Origin: Pseudomonadota bacterium
GTDB lineage: Bacteria > Pseudomonadota > Gammaproteobacteria > Burkholderiales > Sulfuriferulaceae
DNA: 64,000 nt
Direction: 5' to 3'
Assembly (NCBI GenBank): GCA_021790515.1
Contig: JAJYHV010000026.1
Location: forward strand, 1 to 64,000
Below are positions 20,882 to 30,429 of this stretch, in pieces (position 1 is the first letter of the stretch; the number at the start of each line of letters is the position of its first letter). Below the pieces are notes generated by a model. That model had not been told where the DNA came from. It saw only the letters and a list, made by a program, of their open reading frames with translations, and searched no databases. The position numbers and the translations under genes were made by a program.

Positions 20882-21091
20882 AATCATTATAAGTGTAAAC
20901 CTGCTTGCTTCACAAAACCGTTATCCAAAATTAATCGTTGACTGCGGCGGAAAATAATTCTATTATTAATAATAGATTGTATATTTTTGGTGCATCATGG
21001 CGATGCAATCATAATTTTTGGCAAGCACAACCTCTGGTAAGCACAGCGTGTGATTCGAGCATTCGGCACCTGGATAGACGAAGGAGAGGAA

Positions 21092-21808
21092 ATGAAATTT
21101 TTTTATATTCAGTGCTCTTTGGCAGTAATGATCGCGGTGAACATATCGGTTGCTCAGGCCGGTGGGTTTCTTGATCCATCCAATTCTACAAACAGCACGT
21201 ACTCAGGAAACTATCGTTCAACCGGAAGTTATTTTAATAACAACAGAAACACGAATAACAACAGTCGGACACCCATTTCGCCCAGGTGGTTTGGTTCATC
21301 CAATGCCACAAACAGTGCCTACCCAGGAAACAATCGTTCAACCGGAAGTTATTTTAATAACAACAGAAACGCGAATAACAACAGTCGGATATCCGTTTCG
21401 CCCAGAATGTCGCTGCCTTTTTTAAAGACCCACGTGACATATATCCAAACCAAGGAAGCGACATTGGTTAACAATGGCCCAAAACATACGTTTGTTTATG
21501 TCAGTCAAGTGAGTGGGAAAGGGAGGACACCGGAGGAGGTGTTAAACCAATATCAGGAAAAACATCAAAGCATGATGGATGATGGTTACGGCCCACCCGA
21601 AATTGTCGGGCATCACTACTTTAAGAGGAATGCGGAAAAACAAGTTGTACAATTACGGGATAAATTGGAAGCCAACCCCGGTTATCGTTATCTCATCGAA
21701 TATCACACGCCCGCACAACGGGAAATCTACGAGCATGAACTGCGCGATCTTCAATGGCGTGAATTAAATGAATCACAGTTGCGCGGATCTTCTGGATATT
21801 CAAGATAG
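21092..21808 (+). CDS. Secreted protein with duplicated Asn/Ser-rich 40-aa module
   Basis: GAAGGAGAGGAA-ATG; signal peptide MKFFYIQCSLAVMIAVNISVAQA; two modules containing RSTGSYFNNNRNxNNNSR. Confidence 0.75.
   Translation: MKFFYIQCSLAVMIAVNISVAQAGGFLDPSNSTNSTYSGNYRSTGSYFNNNRNTNNNSRTPISPRWFGSSNATNSAYPGNNRSTGSYFNNNRNANNNSRISVSPRMSLPFLKTHVTYIQTKEATLVNNGPKHTFVYVSQVSGKGRTPEEVLNQYQEKHQSMMDDGYGPPEIVGHHYFKRNAEKQVVQLRDKLEANPGYRYLIEYHTPAQREIYEHELRDLQWRELNESQLRGSSGYSR
21175..21410 (+). repeat. In-frame 120-bp tandem duplication inside CDS 21092-21808
   Basis: accggaagttattttaataacaacagaaac at 21221 and 21341, exactly 120 bp apart. Confidence 0.9.
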
Positions 21809-21916
21809 TTCGTTGTGTAAAGATCGGGTTGTCGCGGCACTATAGTTCTGGCTGTGAAATAAATAACCACACGAAGTTCGGGTCGGTCGGTTTTTTGGCG
21901 AACACGCGGGGCAGAT

Positions 21917-22063
21917 GTCCTGCCCTTTGGGTTGCAACCAGAAACCGCGTCTGCGGCGTTGTAAAACTTGCCAATGGAATGACCATTCGCTGCGTTTTAC
22001 GCCTTGCATCCATCGTTTTCTGGTTGCAACGGGCATGGCAAATCAAGTCCGACAGGCTCCTAG
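21917..22063 (+). repeat. MITE-like repeat, copy C, with nested 100-bp inverted-repeat element (21931-22030)
   Basis: GTCCTGCCCTTTGGGTTGCAACCAGAAACC...TTTTCTGGTTGCAACGGGCATGGCAAATCAAGTCCGACAGGCTCCTAG; near-identical to the reverse complement of 44515-44655 plus a terminus. Confidence 0.85.
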
Positions 22064-22071
22064 AGTGACGG

Positions 22072-23514
22072 TCAGGTCGGATCTTCCGGAAGTAGCGGTG
22101 CCGTTTCGCGCAGGTGCTCAAGGTCGACCGCTTCGATCTGGCTGAAGCGGCGACTGATTTTCTGGCTGGTGGTGTGGACTTCGGCGGCGTCTTCATGCGC
22201 CTGACGAATGTGGTCAGCCAGTTTTTTCATGCGGGTGTCAAAGCGGTTGAATTCCTTGCCGAGTCGGGAGAGTTCTTCTTTGATGATATGTACCTGGCGA
22301 CGGGTTTCTACGTCTTTGATGACGGCGCGTGCCGTGTTGAGAACGGCCATCAGCGTGGTGGGCGATACAATCCAGACGCGATGTTGTTGCGCGTATTCGT
22401 TCAGCTCCGGGTGATTGCCGTGAATCTCGGCAAATACGGCTTCGGCCGGCACGAACATCACGGCGCCATCGGATGTTTCGTTGTCGATGATGTATTTGCT
22501 GGCGATATCGTCGATATGTTTGCGGATATCTGCCTTGAAATTGCGATTTGCCGCTGCCCGTTCAGAGTCGGACAAGTCGGGTGAAATCATGCGGTGGTAG
22601 TTTTCCAGCGGAAACTTGGCGTCAATGGCGACGTTGCCGGTGGGTTGGGGTAATTTCAGCAGGCAGTCGACCCGTGTGCCGTTGGACAGGCTGACCTGAA
22701 ATTCGCAGGCGTCTGCAGGCAGGACATTGCGCACCAGACTTTCGAGTTGCACTTCGCCAAACGCACCGCGCGACCGTTTGTCACCCAATAGCGTTTGCAG
22801 CGTGACGACGTTGCTGGTCAGGCTGTCGATTTTCTTTTGTGCTTCGTCGATGGTAGCCAAACGTACCATGACGTTAACGAAGGTCTCGTTGGTTTTTTTG
22901 AAACCTTCGTCCAGTCGTTCGGTGACTTTGCCGGAAATTTCGCCCAGACTGGCTTTGACAGTGGTATTAAGACCATTGACGGCGGTGTTCAGTTGTTCGC
23001 TAACCTGTTGTAGCGTCGTCTGCAACATGGTTTGTTGGGCGCGGCCTTGTTCGGCCAGTGTTTGCAGGGTCTGACCAAGAAATTCTGTTTGCGCCAGTTT
23101 GCTGTTGGTGGTCAGGGTATTTAGCTGGGTAAGCAGCAGCTCACGCGTTTGCGCCAGTTCCTCGCGTTGGGTCTGGGCGATAAGGTGCAATGCCGTTTGC
23201 GTGTCTTCGCGGGTTTTGGCCAGTTCGTGACTGCTGTTGAGTTGCAATTGGTGAATGGTTTCGCGCAATTGCGTCAATTCGCTGTTCAGGTGGTTGCGCA
23301 GACGTTCGCTGTGTTCGAATAGCGTTTGCTGGTTGCGTTCGCCAAGCTGGGTTCCCAGGTTGAGGATGCTGCGTTGCCATTCGTGTTCGGCTGTTTGCAA
23401 GGCTTGCAGCAGCAGCGCTTGTCGTGACGCAATCCCCCGTAGGGATAACACCAGTGCAACCAGAACTGCACCAGTGCAAGCCAGCAGAGCCAGCAACAGC
23501 ATGTCGGTCGACAT
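22072..23514 (-). CDS. rmuC: DNA recombination protein RmuC
   Basis: GEVQLESLVRNVLP, VAIDAKFPLENYHRM, VWIVSPTTLMAVLNTARAVIKD. Confidence 0.95.
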   Translation of the reverse strand: MSTDMLLLALLACTGAVLVALVLSLRGIASRQALLLQALQTAEHEWQRSILNLGTQLGERNQQTLFEHSERLRNHLNSELTQLRETIHQLQLNSSHELAKTREDTQTALHLIAQTQREELAQTRELLLTQLNTLTTNSKLAQTEFLGQTLQTLAEQGRAQQTMLQTTLQQVSEQLNTAVNGLNTTVKASLGEISGKVTERLDEGFKKTNETFVNVMVRLATIDEAQKKIDSLTSNVVTLQTLLGDKRSRGAFGEVQLESLVRNVLPADACEFQVSLSNGTRVDCLLKLPQPTGNVAIDAKFPLENYHRMISPDLSDSERAAANRNFKADIRKHIDDIASKYIIDNETSDGAVMFVPAEAVFAEIHGNHPELNEYAQQHRVWIVSPTTLMAVLNTARAVIKDVETRRQVHIIKEELSRLGKEFNRFDTRMKKLADHIRQAHEDAAEVHTTSQKISRRFSQIEAVDLEHLRETAPLLPEDPT

Positions 23515-23517
23515 ACC

Positions 23518-26508
23518 TTACTTGGCGGCGGTGCGCCGCAAACGGGAGAGCAGGCGACGCGCCAGTTCGCCAAACAGTTCGGTTTGCGTGGGATGTGGAT
23601 GAATGGCGCGGCCGACCTGCTCCAGCGTCAATCCGCACGATACCATCATCACTGCTTCGCCAATCAGCGTGTCGGTGTGCTCGGTCAGGAAGTGTACCCC
23701 AATGATTTTATGACTTGACTTGTCAGCAATCAGCTTGATGAGGCCATTTGTTTCGCCGGTTATCATCGCTTTGGCGTCGATATTCATCGGGATTTTGACT
23801 TCTGCGGCGTCGATACCTTTGGCTTGTGCCTGCGCCAGAGACAGGCCGACGAAACCCGCCTGTGGGCGGCTGAAAGTGACACCGCAGTCAACATCCTGAT
23901 TGTATTGCAGGTCTTCACCGAGCAGGTTGCTTGCCGCGACGCGTCCTTGTGTGGCAGCGGTATGCGCCAGCATGTAACCCCCGATGACGTCACCAACGGC
24001 AAAAATATGTGGCTGGCTGGTGCGCCCGCGGGTATCCACTTTGATGGCGGCGCCATCGAGCGTGACACCGGCAGACGGCAGGTTGAGTGCCTGTGTGTCA
24101 GGACGTTTTCCGGTGGCCATCAGCACGTAATCGCAATCAAAGGTCGATGTGTTACCGGTTGCGTCGGTGTAGGTGACATGCATGTCACCCGCGTTGCCGT
24201 GAATATCGCCGATTTTCACCTGGGTTTGCACGGTGAATTCCTGTTGCAGAATATCGGTCAATTGTTTGGCGATGTCCGTTTCCACTTCGGCAAGAATACG
24301 TTCTTTGGCTTCCAGAATGCAAATTTTCGTGCCGAAATCGTGAAAAATCTGCGCCATTTCTACGCCAATGACGCCACCACCAATAATGGCGAGTGTTTTG
24401 GGCGGAGTCGGCAGATTCCAGATGGTGTCGGAAGTGATGACGCCGCCGGTGGACAAACCTTCCCGTGCGCCAGGGATGGGCGGGATGAAGGGTGGGGCGC
24501 CGGTCGCGATGACCGCTGCGCCGAAACGCAAGGTGTACGCATCGCCTTGAGCCGGTTTGACATGCAGGGTGTGGGCATCGATGAAAGAGGCAAATCCTTC
24601 GCGCATGTCGATTTTGACGCCTTTGTCGGTTTTTAGCGCCAGTTCGCCGCGTTTTTGCAGAATACCCTTGCGGTGTTGTTCCAGTGTGGCCCAGTCCAAT
24701 GTTGGTTTGTCGGTGTTGTTGACCCCTTTGTCGGCGTCGTGCGCACGGTCACGCAAAATATCGGCGCTGTGCCGCCATGCCTTGGACGGGATGCAGCCCC
24801 GCCATAAGCACTCGCCGCCGGGCAAAGGTGCATTGTTGATGAGGGCAACTTTGACACCATGTTCGACCAGGTCTCTGGCGCAATCCTCGCCACCAGGGCC
24901 GCCGCCGATGACGACGACCGGAAAATCCCAGTCGCCATCGGGAATCGGTTTGGCGGTAGCTGTTTCCATCCAGCTTTCCGGTTGTTCGATGATGGTTTTC
25001 AGATGAGCCAGATAGGCCGCGACGTGTGCGCCATTGACCACACGGTGGTCTGCGGTGATGCAGACCGGCATGCCGTCAGCGCCGGTGGCTGCGATGGCCA
25101 TGATGGCGGCAATGCCTGGTGTGGGGATGGCGGTAAAGTGCGTGACACCAAACATGCCCATGTTGGAAATGGTGAAGGTCGGGTTGGCATATTCTGCCGG
25201 CGTCAGCTTGCGTGTGCGGGCGCGCGGCATCAAATCAACCCATTCTGCCTGTAACTGTTCGAGTGATTTTTGTTCAATGTGGTTGAGGATGGGAACGACC
25301 AGGCCGCCACCATCGGCAGACACGGCTATGCCGAAGTTGTGCTCGCTGCGTTCGACGATTTTGTCAACGGGTTGGTAGCAACAATTGAGCATCGGGTGTT
25401 CCAGCATGGCAACCGAGCATGCCTTGGCAATCGCGACGGTGACGGAAACTTTGCGCGCCTTGGCGGCGGCAATGAGCTTTTCCGGATGAATGTTGAAGGT
25501 GACATCAAATGTGGGTAAGGTCAGCGCTGCAGTCATGCTGTGGGCGACAGCCTTTTCCATTGAGGTCATGGGGCGGCCAACGCCGGGTACTTCGACTTGT
25601 GGCAGCGAGTGCGCGACTTCTTTCATGCTGGGGCGAGCCTGTTGCACATCGTGCGCCACAATGACATGATTGGGGCCGCTGCCGTGCAATTTGTTCAGGT
25701 CTACCCCCATTTGTCCGGCCAGTTTGCGTGCCAGCGGGCTGGCGTATTGACCCTGCGGGCGTGGTGCAGGTGCGGCAGTCGTTTGTAGGGTGACGGCTGC
25801 TGCTGTATGCGTTGCTGCGGGTGTCGCGACAGGTGCCGGGATGGTTTTTGTGGCAGCGGTTGTGCCGGAAGCGTGGTGGGTCTCTATGATTTTGTGTGCG
25901 GACGAAATGGTGACTTGCGTATCATTGATCGCTTCGGCGGCGGCAACCAGAAAAGCCATTGGATGGCCGACCTGTACGGTGCTGCTGATGCCTGCAAGAG
26001 GGCCGGACAGAAAACCTTCCTGAAATACCTCGACATCCATGATGGCTTTGTCGGTTTCCACGGTGGCGACGATGTCACCACGTTTGACAGCGTCGCCGAG
26101 TTGCTTTTCCCAGCTCACGACGATGCCTTCGGTCATGGTGTCCGACAATTGCGGCATGACGATGGGTGTGCCGGAATGGTGCGGTACCATTTCCGTCGAT
26201 GCCTGTTCCGTGACTGTTTCATCACGGGCGATGTTGATGTCTCCCAGCGTTTCACTGATGTAACCCATGGCGGCAGATACGGCAACCGTGCTGCCAATGG
26301 GCGCCAACGGGCCGGTCAGATAGCCTGGTTTGAATACTTCGACATCCATGATGGCTTTGTCGGTTTCTACTGTGGCGACGATATCGCCGCGTTCAACGCG
26401 GTCACCGGGCTGTTTTTCCCAACTGACGACGATACCTTCGGTCATGGTATCCGACAATTGCGGCATGGTGATGGCGTAATGCTGTGTGGCGGGCATGGAA
26501 GTCTCCAT
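23518..26508 (-). CDS. Fused dihydrolipoamide acyltransferase (two lipoyl domains) plus dihydrolipoamide dehydrogenase (E2-E3 fusion)
   Basis: Two ETDKAIMDVEVF lipoyl motifs; E2 catalytic ITADHRVVNGA; FAD/NAD(P) motifs GGGPGGEDCARDL, GGECLWRGCIPSKAWRH, IIGGGVIGVEMA. Confidence 0.93.
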   Translation of the reverse strand: METSMPATQHYAITMPQLSDTMTEGIVVSWEKQPGDRVERGDIVATVETDKAIMDVEVFKPGYLTGPLAPIGSTVAVSAAMGYISETLGDINIARDETVTEQASTEMVPHHSGTPIVMPQLSDTMTEGIVVSWEKQLGDAVKRGDIVATVETDKAIMDVEVFQEGFLSGPLAGISSTVQVGHPMAFLVAAAEAINDTQVTISSAHKIIETHHASGTTAATKTIPAPVATPAATHTAAAVTLQTTAAPAPRPQGQYASPLARKLAGQMGVDLNKLHGSGPNHVIVAHDVQQARPSMKEVAHSLPQVEVPGVGRPMTSMEKAVAHSMTAALTLPTFDVTFNIHPEKLIAAAKARKVSVTVAIAKACSVAMLEHPMLNCCYQPVDKIVERSEHNFGIAVSADGGGLVVPILNHIEQKSLEQLQAEWVDLMPRARTRKLTPAEYANPTFTISNMGMFGVTHFTAIPTPGIAAIMAIAATGADGMPVCITADHRVVNGAHVAAYLAHLKTIIEQPESWMETATAKPIPDGDWDFPVVVIGGGPGGEDCARDLVEHGVKVALINNAPLPGGECLWRGCIPSKAWRHSADILRDRAHDADKGVNNTDKPTLDWATLEQHRKGILQKRGELALKTDKGVKIDMREGFASFIDAHTLHVKPAQGDAYTLRFGAAVIATGAPPFIPPIPGAREGLSTGGVITSDTIWNLPTPPKTLAIIGGGVIGVEMAQIFHDFGTKICILEAKERILAEVETDIAKQLTDILQQEFTVQTQVKIGDIHGNAGDMHVTYTDATGNTSTFDCDYVLMATGKRPDTQALNLPSAGVTLDGAAIKVDTRGRTSQPHIFAVGDVIGGYMLAHTAATQGRVAASNLLGEDLQYNQDVDCGVTFSRPQAGFVGLSLAQAQAKGIDAAEVKIPMNIDAKAMITGETNGLIKLIADKSSHKIIGVHFLTEHTDTLIGEAVMMVSCGLTLEQVGRAIHPHPTQTELFGELARRLLSRLRRTAAK

Positions 26509-27491
26509 CAGGCTTTGCCAAATAATTTCAGTACCGCACGTACGACGTCGGTGTGATCAGGGATGGCAGCTTTTTCCAGTGTGTGGTTGTATGGTTGCGG
26601 GACCAGCGCTGAATGGACGCGCACGGGTGCGGCATCGAGTTCAAAGAAGCATTCTTCGTTGATGATGGCGATGACTTCGGCGCCAACACCTACCGGTGCT
26701 TCATCTTCTTCGGCAATGACAGCGCGGTGAGTTTTGCTGACGGATTTGCGGATGCCTTCCCGGTCAAGTGGTGAGAGTGCATACAAATCGACGACTTCAG
26801 CGGAGATGTTGTGCTGGCTGTGCAGGATTTCTGCGGCTTGCAGGCACCAGTGCACAGAAATGTTGTAGCCGAACAGGGTAACGTCGCTGCCGGCACGGGC
26901 GATTTCGGATCCTTCCAGTGGATGCAGATATTCGCTGTCTGGTACGTCGCCTTTCATGTTGTACATGAGTTCATGTTCGTTGATGAACACGGGGTCATCC
27001 GAGCGAATGGCCGCTTTGAGCAGACCATAGGCCTGTTTGGGATTGGATGGCGTGACGACGCGCAGGCCGGCAATACCCATGAAGACTTTTTCCATGCGCG
27101 CTGAATGTTGTGCGCCGAGTTGATGCGCGGCACCCCCTGCTGCACGAAACACACAGGGTGCGGTGAGTTGTCCGCCGGACATGTAACGCACTTTGGCGGC
27201 GCTGTTGAACATTTGATCCATGGCAAGCCAGGCAAAATTGACCGACATGATTTCGATGACGGGGCGAATGCCTAAAAAAGAGGCGCCAATACCCAGACCC
27301 GTGTAACCCCCTTCCGAAATCGGGGTGTCGATGACGCGCTTGTCGCCATATTTTTCGTACAATCCCTTGGTGGCTTTATAGGTTCCACCAGCCACGCCAA
27401 TGTCTTCGCCCATGCAGATGACCAATGGATCGCGCGCCATTTCTTCATCGTGTGCGCGTTGAAGTGCTTCCCAATACATGATTTCAGCCAT
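26508..27491 (-). CDS. pdhB: 2-oxoacid (pyruvate) dehydrogenase E1 beta subunit
   Basis: MAEIMYWEALQRAHDEEMARDPLVICMGEDIGVAGGTYKATKGL; transketolase-like domain. Confidence 0.93.
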   Translation of the reverse strand: MAEIMYWEALQRAHDEEMARDPLVICMGEDIGVAGGTYKATKGLYEKYGDKRVIDTPISEGGYTGLGIGASFLGIRPVIEIMSVNFAWLAMDQMFNSAAKVRYMSGGQLTAPCVFRAAGGAAHQLGAQHSARMEKVFMGIAGLRVVTPSNPKQAYGLLKAAIRSDDPVFINEHELMYNMKGDVPDSEYLHPLEGSEIARAGSDVTLFGYNISVHWCLQAAEILHSQHNISAEVVDLYALSPLDREGIRKSVSKTHRAVIAEEDEAPVGVGAEVIAIINEECFFELDAAPVRVHSALVPQPYNHTLEKAAIPDHTDVVRAVLKLFGKA

Positions 27492-27641
27492 AACTTTATC
27501 ATTCCTTCGTGTGTTCAGGCACCGGTCGTGGTGCCGAGGTCATATTTTGTCAGCCGGATTCGGCCCATCGGCTTTTGCTGATTGGCTTTTCCCGGTCAGA
27601 TTTTGTCGGTCAATTTTTCTGTTGAGCAAATTTTGTCATTA

Positions 27642-28601
27642 TCAGGCCAGAACGAAGTGTTCCAGTTCGCTGACGTCCGGTTCCGGCGATGCTTCGGCGA
27701 AGGCGATGATATCTTGTTCGATGAAAGTGTCGGTGTCCCGTTCCATCTGTTGAAAATCTTCCAGGGTGAGTTCGCCTGCAGCGATCAGGCGGTCGCGCAG
27801 AATGTTGATGGGGTCGCGCAATTTCCAGTGTTCTTCTTCTTCGCGCGAGCGGTAAGCGCGTGAATCGGACATGGAATGTCCCCGGTAACGATAAGTCATC
27901 AACTCCAGAAAGTAAGGTCCCTTGCCGCTGCGAACATAATCGATAGCTGTTTTGGCGTGTTCGTAGACGATGTCGATATCCTGACCATCACATTGTGCCG
28001 ATTCAATGCCGTAGGCGCATACGCGTTTGTATTGGTCGTGAACGGCCGTTGAGCGGTCGAGTGCAGTACCAATACCGTACAGATTGTTTTCACACACGAA
28101 TAAAACGGGTAAATTCCATAATTTGGACATGTTCAGGGTTTCGTGAAACACGCCTTGATTGTTGGCGGCGTCGCCCAGAAAACAGATGGCGATTTCATCG
28201 CCGCCTTTCATCTGTATGGCCTTTGCCATGCCTGCGGCAAGCGGGAAAGGACCGCCGACCAAGGCATATCCGCCCATGAAACGGTGCGCAACATCAAAAA
28301 TATGCATGGAACCACCGCGCCCCTTTGAGCATCCGGTGGCTTTGCCATATAACTCTGCCATGACGGCTTTGGGATCAGCACCACATTTGATGGCGTGAAT
28401 ATGGTCGCGGTAGCCGGTGATGACGTAATCATGGCTGGGGCGCGCTGCTTCCATGACGCCATTGCAACAGGCTTCTTGCCCTGGATAAAGGTGCAGAAAA
28501 CCGCCGATTTTACGTTCAATGTAAGCTTGATAGCAGCGTTCTTCAAAGCGGCGATGCAGCACCATTTCGCGCAAGACACGTTTTTTGTCGTCCAGAGTCA
28601 T
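27642..28601 (-). CDS. pdhA: 2-oxoacid (pyruvate) dehydrogenase E1 alpha subunit
   Basis: TPP motif region GGDEIAICFLGDAANNQGVFHETLNM; RYRGHSMSDSRAYR; start corrected to MTLDDKKRVLREM. Confidence 0.93.
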   Translation of the reverse strand: MTLDDKKRVLREMVLHRRFEERCYQAYIERKIGGFLHLYPGQEACCNGVMEAARPSHDYVITGYRDHIHAIKCGADPKAVMAELYGKATGCSKGRGGSMHIFDVAHRFMGGYALVGGPFPLAAGMAKAIQMKGGDEIAICFLGDAANNQGVFHETLNMSKLWNLPVLFVCENNLYGIGTALDRSTAVHDQYKRVCAYGIESAQCDGQDIDIVYEHAKTAIDYVRSGKGPYFLELMTYRYRGHSMSDSRAYRSREEEEHWKLRDPINILRDRLIAAGELTLEDFQQMERDTDTFIEQDIIAFAEASPEPDVSELEHFVLA

Positions 28602-28787
28602 GAATTTTCCTTGAATTTTCCTTGAATTTTTTTGCAAGATACAAACCTTGGCATTATCTGACAAACTTGGCTTCAGGTCAAAACTTGCCGCTGAAACTGC
28701 CTGCGAGTCGATTCCCTGGATGGATTCGAAAGCCGATGGGGTTTGATGGTATGATGGCGGGCGTGATGTGTCAGTGCGGGATAAATA

Positions 28788-29528
28788 ATGGCGTTGATTG
28801 AATTCAGCAATGTATGTGTGGATTTTCCGGTTTACAACGCGAGCGGGCGTTCGCTGAAAAAGAATCTGATGCAGGTGGCTACCGGTGGACGTATCGGTTC
28901 GGACAATGGCGGTAGAGTGGTGGTGCGTTCCATTGATAGTCTCAGCTTTACACTGACTGATGGCGAGCGTGTGGGGTTGATTGGACATAATGGTGCGGGA
29001 AAAAGCACGTTGCTGCGACTGTTGAGCGGAGTCTATTACCCGACGGGCGGCACGGTACACCGGGAAGGCAATGTCGGGTCGCTAATTGATATTTCGCTGG
29101 GTATCGATCCGGAGGCAACCGGGCGGGAGAACATTTTTTTGCGTGGCGGTTTGTTGGGTATGACCAAACGCGATATCCGGTTGGCTTTTGACAGTATCGT
29201 GACATTTTCCGAGTTGGGTGACTTTGTCGATATGCCTTTGCGTACCTATTCTTCTGGTATGCATCTGCGTTTGGCCTTTGCCGTTTCTACTCTGTTGCGC
29301 CCAGAAATCTTGTTGATGGACGAATGGTTGTCCGTCGGGGATGAACATTTCAAGCATAAAGCCGAGGCGCGCCTCAAGGATCTGGTGCAGTCATCGAATA
29401 TTCTGGTCATTGCAAGCCATGACCGTGAACTGGTACAGGATGTCTGCACGCGGGTATTGTGGCTGGAGCATGGCCGGATCCGTGCCGACGGGCGACCAGA
29501 AGAAGTATTGCAGGCTTATTTTGGTTGA
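28788..29528 (+). CDS. ABC transporter ATP-binding protein (polysaccharide-export Wzt/TagH-like)
   Basis: GLIGHNGAGKSTLLRLLSGVYYPTGG, YSSGMHLRLAFAVSTLLRPEILLMDEWLSVGD. Confidence 0.9.
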   Translation: MALIEFSNVCVDFPVYNASGRSLKKNLMQVATGGRIGSDNGGRVVVRSIDSLSFTLTDGERVGLIGHNGAGKSTLLRLLSGVYYPTGGTVHREGNVGSLIDISLGIDPEATGRENIFLRGGLLGMTKRDIRLAFDSIVTFSELGDFVDMPLRTYSSGMHLRLAFAVSTLLRPEILLMDEWLSVGDEHFKHKAEARLKDLVQSSNILVIASHDRELVQDVCTRVLWLEHGRIRADGRPEEVLQAYFG

Positions 29529-29637
29529 CTGAGGTTCGGCACCGTGTGCGTCGTGATTTTTCCGATCTGACTTGCAAAACGCGGTTTATGGAGGCGTCAA
29601 TCGGGGGCTCTCCGGTGACTTTCTGGAAGGCGGGTGA

Positions 29638-29901
29638 TTATTGCTGGAGTCTGCGTTGTTGTCGGCGCTCGAATCCGTAACCATATCCCGGGTTGCTGCG
29701 CGGAGCGGAAAACACCCGATTGTCTGCACGTTTCATCGGTGCAATCCGGAGGTTTGGATTGGCGAATCTTCCGCGGTTGGCAGGCATGGTGTGCGATACG
29801 CGTTGTATGCCCGGGCGCAATCTGTTGTTATTTGCGCGAGCAAACGGTGCCCACAACGCAGCAGAAAACAGCAGACTCAAAACGGCCAGTTTCGTGTACA
29901 T
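29638..29901 (-). CDS. Small secreted basic protein, unknown function
   Basis: MYTKLAVLSLLFSAALWAPFARANNNRLRPG... signal peptide. Confidence 0.5.
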   Translation of the reverse strand: MYTKLAVLSLLFSAALWAPFARANNNRLRPGIQRVSHTMPANRGRFANPNLRIAPMKRADNRVFSAPRSNPGYGYGFERRQQRRLQQ

Positions 29902-30032
29902 GCAAAATAACCAGACGAAAGCAACGACCCCGTTATCATGGCATAAAAACCGGATTGATGCGCCACGTCAGGACATTAAATTGTAACAATTTGTTACCAG
30001 AGGATTCGGGTAGTCAGGTACGTCGCCCGGAA

Positions 30033-30362
30033 TCACGGTTTGGTCGCTGTGGAAGCAGAATTCGAGCTGATTCCGATCTTTTTTGTTACCTTGCCGACGA
30101 CGCGGGAGGTGGCTTGTGCGCCATGTGCTACGCCGCGTTCGGCGGCTTTGGCACCTTTTTCGATGCCGCCAGCGACAACTTTCATGCCGTGATCTACGCC
30201 ATGAATACCGGCCTCGACGCCGTGTTTGATACTGTGTTCTATTTTGTTGGCTGTTGACGGCGTTGTGGTGCTGGAAGAGGTGTTGCTGTCTGCAAGTGTT
30301 GCTGCAGTATGGCACGACAGGATAATGAGGAGGATCAGGCTGCGTGGTGGGCGTGTCGTCAT
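30033..30362 (-). CDS. Secreted Gly/Ala/Ser-rich hypothetical protein
   Basis: MTTRPPRSLILLIILSCHTAATLADSNTSS...HGVEAGIHGVDHGMKVVAGGIEKGAKAAERGVAHGAQ. Confidence 0.55.
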   Translation of the reverse strand: MTTRPPRSLILLIILSCHTAATLADSNTSSSTTTPSTANKIEHSIKHGVEAGIHGVDHGMKVVAGGIEKGAKAAERGVAHGAQATSRVVGKVTKKIGISSNSASTATKP

Positions 30363-30429
30363 GGTGTAAAGAAATAACGGGTTGATATGAGTTGTCATGA
30401 TACGCGTGTCAGCATATTTGGCAAGCCGG

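Noticed and set aside
28601-29060. N-terminal extension of PdhA to 29060
   Set aside because: Overlaps the divergent ABC ATPase gene; conserved start is MTLDDKKRV at 28601.
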